DNA of 64,000 bases from assembly GCF_016901995.1 (NCBI RefSeq), contig NZ_JACJLE010000014.1, forward strand, positions 1 through 64,000. The letters run 5' to 3'. This document shows positions 45,951-56,300 of this stretch, one piece after another. This stretch comes from Bacteroides caecigallinarum (GTDB lineage: Bacteria; Bacteroidota; Bacteroidia; Bacteroidales; Bacteroidaceae). The first letter of the stretch is position 1; each line of letters begins with the position of its first letter. Below the pieces are notes generated by a model. That model was not told the DNA's origin. It worked only from the letters and a program-made list of their open reading frames with translations, and ran no database searches. A program made the translations under genes and the position numbers.

Positions 45951-47090
45951 ATGAAAACGTATTTAGTCACAGGAGCAGCAGGTTTCATAGGTTCTAATTA
46001 CATCAAATACATTCTGAAAAAACACGATGATATTAAAGTCGTAATATTGGATGCTTTGACGTATGCCGGAAATCTGGCTACAATAGACAGCGATATTGAC
46101 AATGAACGCTGCTTTTTTGTAAGAGGTAATATATGCGACAGCGAACTTGTAGAACGTCTGTTTGCTGACTATAAATTCGACTGTATTGTGAATTTTGCAG
46201 CAGAAAGTCACGTTGACCGCAGCATAGAAGACCCTCAGTTGTTTCTACAGACCAACATATTAGGCACACAAAACCTCATGGATGCAGCCCGCAGAGCCTG
46301 GGTTACTGGTAAAGATGAAACAGGCTATCCTACATGGAGAAAGGACGTGAGATTCCATCAAGTTTCTACCGATGAAGTTTATGGCTCGTTAGGTTCGGAA
46401 GGATATTTCACTGAAACCACTCCATTATGTCCACATAGCCCTTACAGTGCATCAAAGGCAAGTGCGGACATGATTGTCATGGCATATCATGACACATACA
46501 AGATGCCGGTTACAATTACCAGATGTTCAAACAACTATGGGCCGTATCACTTCCCTGAAAAACTAATTCCGCTCATCATAAAGAATATACTTGAAGGAAA
46601 AAGACTGCCTGTATATGGCGACGGATCGAATGTGAGAGACTGGCTGTATGTGGAAGACCACTGCAAGGCCATTGACCTGGTGGTAAACAAAGGCAGATGC
46701 GGAGAAGTTTACAACGTAGGCGGACATAACGAAAAGAAAAATATAGATATAGTAAAGCTGACAATAAGCACCATCCACGACATGATGGCGGAGAAACCTG
46801 AATTGAGAAAAATACTAAAGAAAAAGGAACTCAACGAAAACGGTGAAATATCTATAGACTGGATTAATGATTCGCTAATTTCTTACGTAAAAGACAGATT
46901 GGGACACGACAAACGTTATGCTATTGATCCAACCAAGATTTCTGAAGAACTGGGATGGACGCCGGAAACGAAATTCGAAGACGGCATAGTAAAAACCATA
47001 GAATGGTATCTGAACAATCAGGAATGGGTGAAAAACGTAACAAGCGGAGATTATCAGAACTATTACGAAAACATGTATAAAAACAAATAA
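45951..47090 (+). CDS. rfbB: dTDP-glucose 4,6-dehydratase
   Basis: Encodes 379 residues of the extended SDR family. It makes dTDP-4-keto-6-deoxyglucose, the precursor of dTDP-rhamnose and related sugars. The NAD motif TGAAGFIGSN, the catalytic segment STDEVYG and the YSASKAS motif (Tyr, Lys) are all intact. The other rhamnose genes (rfbA, rfbC, rfbD) are not adjacent. It converges on a polysaccharide O-acetylation module, consistent with surface glycan synthesis. Confidence 0.96.
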   Translation: MKTYLVTGAAGFIGSNYIKYILKKHDDIKVVILDALTYAGNLATIDSDIDNERCFFVRGNICDSELVERLFADYKFDCIVNFAAESHVDRSIEDPQLFLQTNILGTQNLMDAARRAWVTGKDETGYPTWRKDVRFHQVSTDEVYGSLGSEGYFTETTPLCPHSPYSASKASADMIVMAYHDTYKMPVTITRCSNNYGPYHFPEKLIPLIIKNILEGKRLPVYGDGSNVRDWLYVEDHCKAIDLVVNKGRCGEVYNVGGHNEKKNIDIVKLTISTIHDMMAEKPELRKILKKKELNENGEISIDWINDSLISYVKDRLGHDKRYAIDPTKISEELGWTPETKFEDGIVKTIEWYLNNQEWVKNVTSGDYQNYYENMYKNK

Positions 47091-47108
47091 ATGTTTTCAT
47101 GAAAACAT
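47091..47108. repeat. 18-bp perfect palindrome after rfbB
   Basis: ATGTTTTCATGAAAACAT begins directly after the rfbB stop codon. It may form a small hairpin at the 3' end of the mRNA or be a protein-binding site. Confidence 0.55.
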
Positions 47109-47110
47109 AA

Positions 47111-47150
47111 AGCGGTGCAAGGTTCATAATGAATTTTGCACCGCTGTTTT
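47111..47150. terminator. bidirectional terminator between rfbB and the MBOAT gene
   Basis: A perfect 10-bp stem (AGCGGTGCAA at 47111-47120, TTGCACCGCT at 47136-47145) is followed by GTTTTTAT on the plus strand and by a T-containing tail on the minus strand. Confidence 0.88.
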
Positions 47151-47154
47151 TATA

Positions 47155-48675
47155 TCAGAACTGGAAATATATAAATGGTTGTATATCGCTGCTCTTTATC
47201 TGTATTACTATAAATATGACTATTATAATCAGGAGTGCCTGCATTATCAAAGGCATCTTGGTTACAGTATTTGAACATGCATTCTGCCACCTGTCCGGGC
47301 ACCAGTGCAGAGCAAATCCTAGAACCATAAGCAAGAATACCTTCCAATAGCCGGATACAAGCTGTCCGAACAATTCAGGATGGAAAGACGAGAATATCTG
47401 TTTTATCATTGTCACAGAGCCATCGAAAGTGGTATTCCGGAAAAATATCCAGCAGAAACATACAAAATGGAAGGTTATGATTACAGCAAAGAACTTCTTT
47501 ATTCCCCTGCTTTGATAATTTTTCTCTCTTCCCAATATACTGCGTATAAATTTATGTACTGCCAAAGCCACACCATGAAGACCTCCCCAAACAACGAAAT
47601 TCCATGATGCGCCATGCCATAATCCTCCAAGGAGCATTGTCAATATGAGATTTATATATGTACGTATTTTCCCTTTACGGTTACCTCCCAATGAAATATA
47701 AAGATAGTCCCTGAGCCATGTGGACAGTGATATATGCCATCTGTGCCAGAACTCTGTAACGCTATCCGATTTGTAAGGAGAATTAAAGTTCATAGGAAAA
47801 CGGAAACCGAGCAGTAATGCCAAACCTATTGCCATGTCACTATACCCGGAAAAATCACAATAAATCTGCAATGCGTAACAGTATATACCGAAGAGGTTTT
47901 CAATACCGGAATACAAGCCGGGATTTTCGAATATACGTTCCACAAAATTTACGCTTATATAGTCGGATATTACAGCTTTCTTGAATAAACCGCTAACTAT
48001 AAAAAATACTCCTTGACCAAACATCTCATTGCTCACGAAAAGCGGCTGACGTATCTGTGGAATAAAATCACGTGCACGAACAATCGGACCTGCCACCAGT
48101 TGTGGGAAGAAAGATACATAGAATATGTAATCAAGCAAGCTACGTAGAGGTTTCAGGTCGCCACGATACACATCGATGGTGTAACTTAACGACTGAAAAG
48201 TAAAAAATGAAATTCCTACTGGCAAGAATATGTCCAAAGGTTCAAAATTTCCTCCTAATAACGGAGCAAACATTTCATAAAAGAAATTGGTGTATTTGAA
48301 ATAGCACAAAAGCCCAAGATTGACACATAAGCTTATAATTACCAATAGTCTGCGCTTAGCCTTTTCTGCGGTGTTCTCCATTATTCTGGCAAGAATAAAG
48401 TCGGTAACAGTCACAATACCCAGCAAAAAGAAATAAAAGCCGCTGCTTTTGTAATAGAAATAGTATGAAAAGGCCGAAACAAACAGTAGCCTGGCTGTGG
48501 TATGGTTACGAAGCAACACATATACTAAACTGAACGCCAAAAACAGAAAGACAAACAAGCCACTGCTGAATATCAACGGCTGCTGCGGATTGTATGTCAA
48601 TACATCCAATATTTTATGGTAATCAATTCCGAAATTCTCCAAAATATCAATAAACTTTTGTAGCCACATAATCAT
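47155..48675 (-). CDS. MBOAT O-acyltransferase (AlgI/DltB family)
   Basis: Encodes 506 residues from the ATG at 48675 (MIMWLQKF); the frame is open to 48852 but that part lies inside the preceding gene. About a dozen membrane helices surround the conserved histidine motif LLGGLWHGASWNFVVWGGLHG (split: LLGGLWHGA and WGGLHG). AlgI-type proteins pass acetyl groups across the inner membrane to a periplasmic SGNH partner that modifies polysaccharide. It overlaps the second SGNH gene by 29 nt. The target glycan is not evident. Confidence 0.92.
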   Translation of the reverse strand: MIMWLQKFIDILENFGIDYHKILDVLTYNPQQPLIFSSGLFVFLFLAFSLVYVLLRNHTTARLLFVSAFSYYFYYKSSGFYFFLLGIVTVTDFILARIMENTAEKAKRRLLVIISLCVNLGLLCYFKYTNFFYEMFAPLLGGNFEPLDIFLPVGISFFTFQSLSYTIDVYRGDLKPLRSLLDYIFYVSFFPQLVAGPIVRARDFIPQIRQPLFVSNEMFGQGVFFIVSGLFKKAVISDYISVNFVERIFENPGLYSGIENLFGIYCYALQIYCDFSGYSDMAIGLALLLGFRFPMNFNSPYKSDSVTEFWHRWHISLSTWLRDYLYISLGGNRKGKIRTYINLILTMLLGGLWHGASWNFVVWGGLHGVALAVHKFIRSILGREKNYQSRGIKKFFAVIITFHFVCFCWIFFRNTTFDGSVTMIKQIFSSFHPELFGQLVSGYWKVFLLMVLGFALHWCPDRWQNACSNTVTKMPLIMQALLIIIVIFIVIQIKSSDIQPFIYFQF

Positions 48676-49630
48676 TGTATGCTTTAATGAATGCTTCGTG
48701 TAATAATAATCCCTGAAGCGCGTATCCTTCGCGCGTGAAATGTATTTTGTCTCTTTGGTACATACCTGCTGCGGTCCAGTTCTTGCAAGCAAACTTTTCA
48801 CCTCCAACCACGTCGTAAAGGTCCCACACTGCAATTTTGTTTTCGGTAGCAAAATCTTTTTCTGTCCTGACCACTAACGGTGTACGTACATTTATAATCC
48901 TGTTTCTCCTTCCAGATTTTACATATGCTCCCGGCGGTGTGGTTATAAGAAATCCTGCATTTATACAACCTTTCCTTAGTTCACTTATCAGATTCATCAT
49001 CTGAACACGATGCTGATCTGACCTGTAACTCCTGCCATGCGCCTCGTTGGTTCCGAATGACATTATTATCAAATCCGGATTTAATGACGTGATTTCATTT
49101 ATTCTTTCCGGTTTGTTGAAAGATTCACAAGTGGCTCCGTTCACTCCCAATATATGATATACGATTCCAGACCTGCCTGTCTCGGATGCTATGCCTGTGG
49201 TATGATAGGAAACATTATAATCAAGTACTGCATCTGCTCCAAAATCCTCTTCCAGCAATTTTCTCATCTTATAAGGGAATATATGCCCCCTAACATGCGA
49301 ATCGCCTATATGAACAATACGTACAGGGCGTTCCATCGTTGACAATTTTTCCCAAAATACGTCAAGCGTCCTTTCAGGATCAATTATCACATTCTCCATT
49401 GTATCTTTGAAGGATGCAGGCATGGGACTTTCAACAGAAATAAATCTCATAAGATGTTCCATGGCAGTACTTGAATATACAGGACCGGAATTGTGATCCC
49501 TCTTTGCCTTTTCAGGCACAACATCTTGAGCATACATTTCTGAGAATGTCTGCAGAAAGACCGACAGCACAATAATGATGCATCTGTATCCAACTGCTTT
49601 ACTGCATCTCGTATGATTTCCTTTTCTCAT
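48647..49630 (-). CDS. SGNH/GDSL hydrolase-type protein, second of a pair
   Basis: Encodes 327 residues from the ATG at 49630, preceded by a strong Shine-Dalgarno AAAGGAG; an alternative ATG lies at 49645. An N-terminal signal segment (about 15-34) leads to an SGNH fold: block I GDSHVRGH, block III FGTNEAHG and the catalytic pair DKIHFT (Asp and His). In O-acetylation modules such proteins transfer or remove acetyl groups. It overlaps the first SGNH gene by 32 nt and the MBOAT gene by 29 nt, so translation is coupled. Confidence 0.88.
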   Translation of the reverse strand: MRKGNHTRCSKAVGYRCIIIVLSVFLQTFSEMYAQDVVPEKAKRDHNSGPVYSSTAMEHLMRFISVESPMPASFKDTMENVIIDPERTLDVFWEKLSTMERPVRIVHIGDSHVRGHIFPYKMRKLLEEDFGADAVLDYNVSYHTTGIASETGRSGIVYHILGVNGATCESFNKPERINEITSLNPDLIIMSFGTNEAHGRSYRSDQHRVQMMNLISELRKGCINAGFLITTPPGAYVKSGRRNRIINVRTPLVVRTEKDFATENKIAVWDLYDVVGGEKFACKNWTAAGMYQRDKIHFTREGYALQGLLLHEAFIKAYNDYVATKVY

Positions 49631-50975
49631 ATTGCTCCTTTCCATACATTATTGCATCAAACAGTAATCCTGCAATGTATTTTCCTCCACGGAAATTTAT
49701 ATGTGTATAATCATAGTTTGCCATAGCCGGATTAGAATTTACCATCTTCGACATACTACCTTCCCCACCCATTGCATTATAAAGGTTCCAGAATGCAACA
49801 TTTGTTTCTGCCGCTAGCATTTGCTGGCTTCTTATAAGCCCCTTAACAGCGGGCATGGTTCTGAGATTTCCGTTTTCATCTTTAGTTTCTCTGTCACCTA
49901 TACCTACTATAAGGATGGAGGCATCTGGGAATGCTTTCTTGAAATGCTGAATAACGGACTTCATTCCATCCTTATAATATCCGTAATCCAAACCTCCCTC
50001 GAAAGCTACATTCAGACCATACTGAAAAACAATCAGATCATATTTACGCAGTTTGTTGTACTTCTTCAGGAGAGATGAAGGTATTCCCAACAATTGCTGT
50101 CCGCTACTACCGCGAGTACTGAAATTATCAAGTATTATACCGTTGTTACTGTCCATTGTTACAGCATAGAACAATGCATCCTGAGACGATTTCTCAATAT
50201 TCCACTTCACTTTCTTTATATTACCATTTACGGTAAGACACTGCAATGTGCTATCTCCTTTCACACGGAATTTCTGCTCGCTGCTACCGTTTATTTCTGC
50301 CGAAATATACAATGAATCGTCCGTTAGGTAGAAGATAGACGAGGAAGTACAACCGTCAAGACAAGAAGCATATTTTGAAGTGGCTTCCAAACTGGTGTAT
50401 GCTCCTTCTGTTGCATTAAAATAACTGTTTGCAATACCCTGCCTGTTGCGGATAAAACCAATTGAATCTGTTACATTGTGCGAAGCCCATCCTGAGAAAC
50501 TATGTCTTACAGTCGGTCGGAAACCAGGGAATTTGGACGTTATACTTACGTAGCCTACCCCTTTTCCTCCAAACTCTGTCTGCAAAAGACTTCGTAAATC
50601 TGCCGTAAGAATATCTCCCTCGATAAATGAATCGCCAAAATATGCAATCCTTACAGGAGACTGCCTGTTTTCAATATCCGACAACGCTTCGTAAAAGTGA
50701 GACATGCCATACTCTGTAGAATCAGAATAGTCTTCTATACACTCTATTCCTGCCTTGCAAGAGTCAACAAACGGTGGTTTTACAACCGGCTCTGAAAAAA
50801 GAGAATCAAGATTTAAAGTATCGGCAACATGTACGTCGCAACGTATATCTGACAATAAATCAACTTTTCTAAATGTTTTACCGCATAAATTTATATCGGG
50901 TAAATAATGCAGAGACATCAACCCCAGCATCACGAACAAAGCTATTAGAAATGTATAGTGCAGTCTATTCTTCAT
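49599..50975 (-). CDS. SGNH/GDSL hydrolase-type protein, first of a pair
   Basis: Encodes 458 residues. An N-terminal hydrophobic segment (about 7-24) is a signal or anchor. Catalytic blocks are GDSFIEGD (nucleophile Ser), FQYGLNVA (GxN) and DYTHINFRGG (Asp/His pair). An insert of about 150 residues between blocks I and III could bind glycan. It leads a three-gene unit with a second SGNH protein and an MBOAT transporter, so a role in O-acetylating a surface polysaccharide is inferred. Confidence 0.88.
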   Translation of the reverse strand: MKNRLHYTFLIALFVMLGLMSLHYLPDINLCGKTFRKVDLLSDIRCDVHVADTLNLDSLFSEPVVKPPFVDSCKAGIECIEDYSDSTEYGMSHFYEALSDIENRQSPVRIAYFGDSFIEGDILTADLRSLLQTEFGGKGVGYVSITSKFPGFRPTVRHSFSGWASHNVTDSIGFIRNRQGIANSYFNATEGAYTSLEATSKYASCLDGCTSSSIFYLTDDSLYISAEINGSSEQKFRVKGDSTLQCLTVNGNIKKVKWNIEKSSQDALFYAVTMDSNNGIILDNFSTRGSSGQQLLGIPSSLLKKYNKLRKYDLIVFQYGLNVAFEGGLDYGYYKDGMKSVIQHFKKAFPDASILIVGIGDRETKDENGNLRTMPAVKGLIRSQQMLAAETNVAFWNLYNAMGGEGSMSKMVNSNPAMANYDYTHINFRGGKYIAGLLFDAIMYGKEQYEKRKSYEMQ

Positions 50976-51029
50976 GAAAATACAAAAACGTTATTTTGTA
51001 GGACAAAATATATACTATTAAAAACGCTG

Positions 51030-51037
51030 CAAATATA
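51030..51037 (-). promoter_or_regulatory. -7 box of the O-acetylation unit
   Basis: TATATTTG on the minus strand matches TAnnTTTG, 55 nt before the first SGNH gene. Confidence 0.5.
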
Positions 51038-51060
51038 CATCTTTATTTTATATCCATATA

Positions 51061-51100
51061 CAAAAAAATGCCGGTACATACATTATAGCAGTACCGGCAT
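51061..51100 (-). terminator. terminator of the RND efflux operon
   Basis: A perfect 10-bp stem (ATGCCGGTAC at 51068-51077, GTACCGGCAT at 51091-51100) is followed on the minus strand by seven T residues. Confidence 0.9.
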
Positions 51101-51116
51101 ATACCAAATATTTAAA

Positions 51117-51884
51117 TTAATGAATAATACCAAGCTTTGATGATGACACAAAGTCTATTATCATATCAATATACTGACTGCCCGGCACCTGCTCCTTTAT
51201 TCTGATCAAGGCATCGTGCTGTGATGTGTTTGCCTTATAAAGAATTCTGTAAGCCTGCGCAATGTGCTTGATCTGTGTTTCAGGAAATCCTTCATGCTCC
51301 AACACATGAGTATTGATGCTATAGAATGATATTGGCTCATGAGCCGCAACTATAAATGGAGGTATATCTTTTGTAAAACGACAACCGCCCTGAACTATCG
51401 AATAACTGCCCAGACGGGTATTTCCCTGCATCAGGACATTAGAAGTAAGTATTGCACGGTCGAAAATCTTACAGTTACCAGATACTTGCGAACCGTTTCC
51501 TATAATACATTCGTTGCCAATCTCTACATCATGCGAAATACGTACTCCCTGCATGATGAAATTACCGTCACCCACTACTGTATCATGAGTAGAATGGGTA
51601 CCCCGTGTAATGACAGCATTTTCACGAATCACATTATTATCACCTATTCTTACCAATGTTTCTTCACCAGTATAACAAAAATCCTGAGGTACGGCAGCTA
51701 TCACCGCTCCTTGATATACGGTATTTCCATTACCCATACGTGTTCCACTCATAAGACTGGCGTATGGCATTATCACATTGTTGTCGCCTATCTCGACATT
51801 CTTGTCGATATAGGCAAACGGATGCACTGTTACATTGTTGCCCAACTTTGCAGAAGGATCAACATAAGCTAAAGGACTAATCAT
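51117..51884 (-). CDS. LpxA-like acyltransferase paralogue
   Basis: Encodes 255 residues. A left-handed beta-helix of hexapeptide repeats (GNNVTVHPFAYIDKNVEIGD) is followed by the helical C-domain of LpxA. LpxA adds a hydroxyacyl chain to UDP-GlcNAc in lipid A synthesis. The general-base His is kept (His118 in RISHDVEIGN), but positions equal to E. coli His122 and His144 are Arg and Met by my alignment, so activity or acyl choice may differ. It is the last gene of the RND efflux operon, 23 nt after the outer-membrane factor. It may be a second lpxA rather than the main one. Confidence 0.82.
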   Translation of the reverse strand: MISPLAYVDPSAKLGNNVTVHPFAYIDKNVEIGDNNVIMPYASLMSGTRMGNGNTVYQGAVIAAVPQDFCYTGEETLVRIGDNNVIRENAVITRGTHSTHDTVVGDGNFIMQGVRISHDVEIGNECIIGNGSQVSGNCKIFDRAILTSNVLMQGNTRLGSYSIVQGGCRFTKDIPPFIVAAHEPISFYSINTHVLEHEGFPETQIKHIAQAYRILYKANTSQHDALIRIKEQVPGSQYIDMIIDFVSSSKLGIIH

Positions 51885-51907
51885 GTGTTTATCTGTTTTT
51901 AAGGTTA

Positions 51908-53290
51908 TTATTCACGTCCGCCACCAAGTGCGCTATACAGGTTTATAACAGCCTGAATACGCTGGAAATTATCAGAAACTTCTGTCAATTCCGCACTCAA
52001 CAGGTTCTGCTGTGCTGTAAGAATTTCAAGATATGTAGCCTCAGCACTCTGGAACAAAGCTTTTGTATAAGTCACGGCTTTTTCAAGTTGCTCTACTCTA
52101 CCACGATCTTCTATCAGCTTCTTGTCAACTGTCTCATACAGACACAAGGCATTGCTGACTTCCTGACCTGCTTCAAGAATAGTCTGCTGATAGTTCATGC
52201 GGGCTATCTCCTCTTCAGCTTTTGAAACTTTCAGGTTTGCCACCAGTTTGCCGTGATTGAATATAGGCTGTGTCAAAGAAGCCAAAGCCTGGAACATAAA
52301 CTGTCCCGGATTGGAAACCTGAACACCTGAACCGTTTGTCCATCCTGCAGTACCACCAATAGTAATGCTAGGATAGAAAGCCGAACGAGCCTGATTTGTC
52401 GTATAATATGCACTTGCAAGTGTCATTTCTGCAATCTTCACATCAGGACGGTTTTCCAACAGCTGCAATGGCACTCCGGCTGTCAATTCTTCAGGCATAA
52501 CCTGATCGGCAAGTTTGCCTCTTTCTATTGCCTGCGGAGCTTTTGCAAGAAGTACAGCCAATGAATTTTCAGTCTCACGAACCTGACGTTTCAAGTCAAG
52601 CAATGAAGCCTCAACCTGATGACTGGCAGCACGCATCTGAGTGACAGCTGCCTCATTTACATATCCGGCCAACTTCATAGCCTCCATTGCGCGTACATTT
52701 TCTTTGTAGATAGCAGCCGTTTCTGTAGTGATTTCCACCTGACGGTCAAGCATCAACAATGTATAATATACGTTTGCAATGCCACAAATAATCTGAGAAC
52801 GAACAGCCTGCTGGGCGTACTGACTCTGCAAATACACAGCCTGTTGTCCACGTTTAGCATTAAGAATCTTACCGAAAAGGTCTATTTCCCAGCTTGCAGC
52901 TACAGGCAACTGGTAAGCCTTTACCATATCTCCACCTCCAATGGTAGTCATTGTACCCTGAGGAGCAAGATTAATTGAAGGCAGGTAAGACAAACGTGCA
53001 GAAGTAAGCATTACTTTAGCTTCCTTCACACGAAGCACAGCTGCCTGCATATCAACATTGTTTTGAAGTCCTTCTTCAATCAATGCCTGAAGTTTTGCAT
53101 CCTTAAACACTTCCTTCCAAGGTAAGTTACCCATATTTGTAGTGTCTGATACCAATGTATCATTAGCCGCAACAGGGTCTCTATAAATACCGGAAGCATC
53201 AATAGTGTCAGGACGGTCGTAAGCTTTATAAATGTGGCAACTGCTCAAAGCAGCAGCTGCACACATTGTCAATATGATTTGTTTCTTCAT
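51908..53290 (-). CDS. TolC/OprM-type outer-membrane factor of an RND pump
   Basis: Encodes 460 residues with a lipobox (ALSSC, Cys18). The NodT/OprM family has two repeats of coiled-coil helices and barrel strands; here about 60-240 and 270-450, with YLPSINLAPQGT and FYPSITIGGTAGW marking the matching strands. It forms the trimeric exit duct of a tripartite efflux pump. It lies 11 nt after the RND transporter and 23 nt before the LpxA-like gene. Confidence 0.95.
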   Translation of the reverse strand: MKKQIILTMCAAAALSSCHIYKAYDRPDTIDASGIYRDPVAANDTLVSDTTNMGNLPWKEVFKDAKLQALIEEGLQNNVDMQAAVLRVKEAKVMLTSARLSYLPSINLAPQGTMTTIGGGDMVKAYQLPVAASWEIDLFGKILNAKRGQQAVYLQSQYAQQAVRSQIICGIANVYYTLLMLDRQVEITTETAAIYKENVRAMEAMKLAGYVNEAAVTQMRAASHQVEASLLDLKRQVRETENSLAVLLAKAPQAIERGKLADQVMPEELTAGVPLQLLENRPDVKIAEMTLASAYYTTNQARSAFYPSITIGGTAGWTNGSGVQVSNPGQFMFQALASLTQPIFNHGKLVANLKVSKAEEEIARMNYQQTILEAGQEVSNALCLYETVDKKLIEDRGRVEQLEKAVTYTKALFQSAEATYLEILTAQQNLLSAELTEVSDNFQRIQAVINLYSALGGGRE

Positions 53291-53301
53291 TATAGTCTTA
53301 A

Positions 53302-56300
53302 TTATTTAGTATGAGAATATTGTTCAATTTCAGCTTCCACTTCGCTTTCATCCAAGCTATCCCATTCGATAGGCTTGAATTTCTCCTGAAGCCACTGGAA
53401 TATTACGAACAATACCGGAACAATGAATATCTGGAATATCATACCTACCAACATACCACCAATGGCTGAAGCACCAAGTGTACGGTTACCATGCGCACCT
53501 ACACCCACTGCAAGCATCAACGGGATAAGTCCGACAATCATTGCAAGTGATGTCATAAGGATAGGACGCAGACGGGCAGAAGCACCAAGCACAGCCGCCC
53601 ATGCAATACCCATACCCTGCTTACGGCGGTCGAGGGCGAACTCAACGATAAGGATTGCATTCTTAGCCAACAATCCCATAAGCATGATAAGAGCAATCTG
53701 CATATAGATATCGTTTGACATTGTACCAATTATCATCTTTAATGCAGGTATGCTACCCAAAGCACTGAAACCGTTTACGAACAAGAAGCTTCCCAACAAA
53801 CCGGCAGGAACTGAAAGCAATACGGCCAACGGCAATATATAACTTTCGTATTGGGCACTCAACAGCAAATATACAAAGACGAAACACAGAACGAAGATAA
53901 TGGCTGTTGTACCACCACTGGTTTCGGCTTCCTCACGGGCCATACCTCCAAGTTCGTAACCGAAACCTGTAGGAAGGTTTTCTTTTGCAACCTCGGCAAT
54001 AGCCTGAAGTGCCTGACCTGAAGTATAACCTGATGCAGGTGCAACCATCACCTTAATAGAAGTATAAAGGTTGAAACGGCTGATGACGTCAGGTCCGTAT
54101 ATTTTCTTCAAAGATACAAACTGAGTAATAGGAGCCATCTCGTTTCCGTTACGTATTTTTATACGGTTCAATGATTCCATATTCTTCGTAGCTTCCGGAG
54201 ATGCCTGTATCATTACACGGTACATCTTACCGAAACTGTTGAAGTTTGATGCATACAAACCTCCGAAATATCCCTGCATGGTAAGCAAAATATCCCTTGG
54301 ACTTATACCTGCTTTCTTACATGCAGCAGCATCAATATCCATCATGTATTGTGGGAAACTTGGGTTAAATGTAGTCTGTGCAGAGTTGATTTCCGGACGT
54401 TGCTTCAATGCGTCCATATAGCTATGTACTACATCATTGAACTTGTTCAGATCACCACCAGTTCTATCAAGCATGTTCAACTCGATATCACTTGAAGCCG
54501 AATATCCAGGAATCATAGGCGGTGTAAAGAACAATACCTGGGCATCCTTAATGATTTTTTGTGCACGCATGAACAATGTTCCTACTACTACACTTGAATT
54601 TTGCATCAAGGAACGTTCTTCCCAGTCTTTAAGTTTGATAATCACAGAACCGTATGAAGGACCCTGTCCACCGATAAATCCGAAACCGGAAACAATAGTT
54701 CTTGAACTTACAGCAGGTTCTGCAGCAATCAGGCTATCAACCTTATCCATGATTTCCATCGCGCGTTCCTGTGATGTACCAGGAGGAAGTGTCACTGCAC
54801 CCATAATAGTACCTGTATCTTCTGTAGGCACCATTCCTGTAGGAGTAGTGTTCATGAAGAATACCAATAATACTATAGAAACAGCTACAAGTCCCATAGA
54901 GAACCATTTCTTATGTATAAAGAATACAACACGCTTCTTATAACTGCTCAACAAAGAATCGTATGCAGCATTGAAGGATGTATGGAAACGGTCTATCATA
55001 GACATTTTCTTCTCGCCATGTTCAGCCTTATGAGGTTTCAAGAATAAAGCACACAACGCCGGTGACAGAGTCAACGCATTCAGTGCTGAGAAACCGATTG
55101 AAATAGCCATTGTCAAACCAAACTGACGATAGAAAGTACCGGCAGTACCACCCATGAAACTAACAGGAATGAACACTGACATCATGACAAGTGTAATAGA
55201 TACGATAGCTCCACCAAGTTCACTCATGGCATCAATAGAAGCCTCTCTTGCCGACTTATATCCCTGGTCAAGTTTAGCGTGTACACCTTCAACCACCACT
55301 ATGGCATCATCCACCACTATGGCAATAGCCAACACCATGGCAGAAAGAGTAAGCAAATTGACACTAAATCCGATAAGTTTCAAAACGAAGAATGTTGCAA
55401 TCAAAGCAACCGGAATTGCAATCGCCGGAATAAGTGTTGAACGCATATCCTGCAAGAACACATAAACCACGATAAACACAAGCACGAATGCCTCAATCAA
55501 AGTCTTGATTACCTCATGTATTGAAGCGTAAAGGAAGTCGTTGGCATTCTGGGCAATATTGATTTTCAATCCTGTAGGGAGTGATTCCTGTGCCTTGGCA
55601 AGAACCTCTTCCAAGTCAGAAATAGTCTGTGTAGCGTTTGTTCCGGCCATCTGGTAAACGATAACAGATACAGCCTTATGTCCGTTAACCCTATTATTAA
55701 ATGTATAAGCCAGACGTCCAAGCTCTATCTCTGCTATATCACCTAAACGTAATATTTCACCATCAGGCAATGCCTTTACTACGATGTTCTCAAATTCCTC
55801 TGCTTTCTGCAGACGTCCTTTATACTTAATAGTATATTGGAATGTCTGGTTTCCGCGTTCACCGAACTGTCCCGGTGCAGCTTCGATGTTCTGTTCAGCA
55901 AGAACTGCAGAGATATCAGAAGGAACAAGTTTATATTGCGCCATGATATCAGGCTTCAACCAAATACGCATAGAGTAGTCCATACCCAACACATTGGCAT
56001 CACCCACACCGTTTACACGCTTGATTTCAGGCACGATGTTAATGTTGGCATAGTTTTCAATAAACTCTACATTATATTCGTCAGTCTCATCGTAAAGAGA
56101 GAAAACCATCAACATTGAGTTCTGGCGCTTCTGTGTTGTAACACCAATCTGTGTAACTTCAGCAGGCAGCAAACCTTGAGCCATTGACACACGGTTCTGT
56201 ACGTTGACAGCCGCCATATCAGGGTCAGTTCCCTGTTTGAAGTAAACACTGATATCAGCAGAACCGGTATTAGTGGCATTTGATTGAATATACATCATGT

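Noticed and set aside
48676-48852. Extended N-terminus of the MBOAT protein
   Set aside because: The extension lies inside the SGNH gene, has no membrane helix and is unlike AlgI proteins, which begin near MWLQKF.
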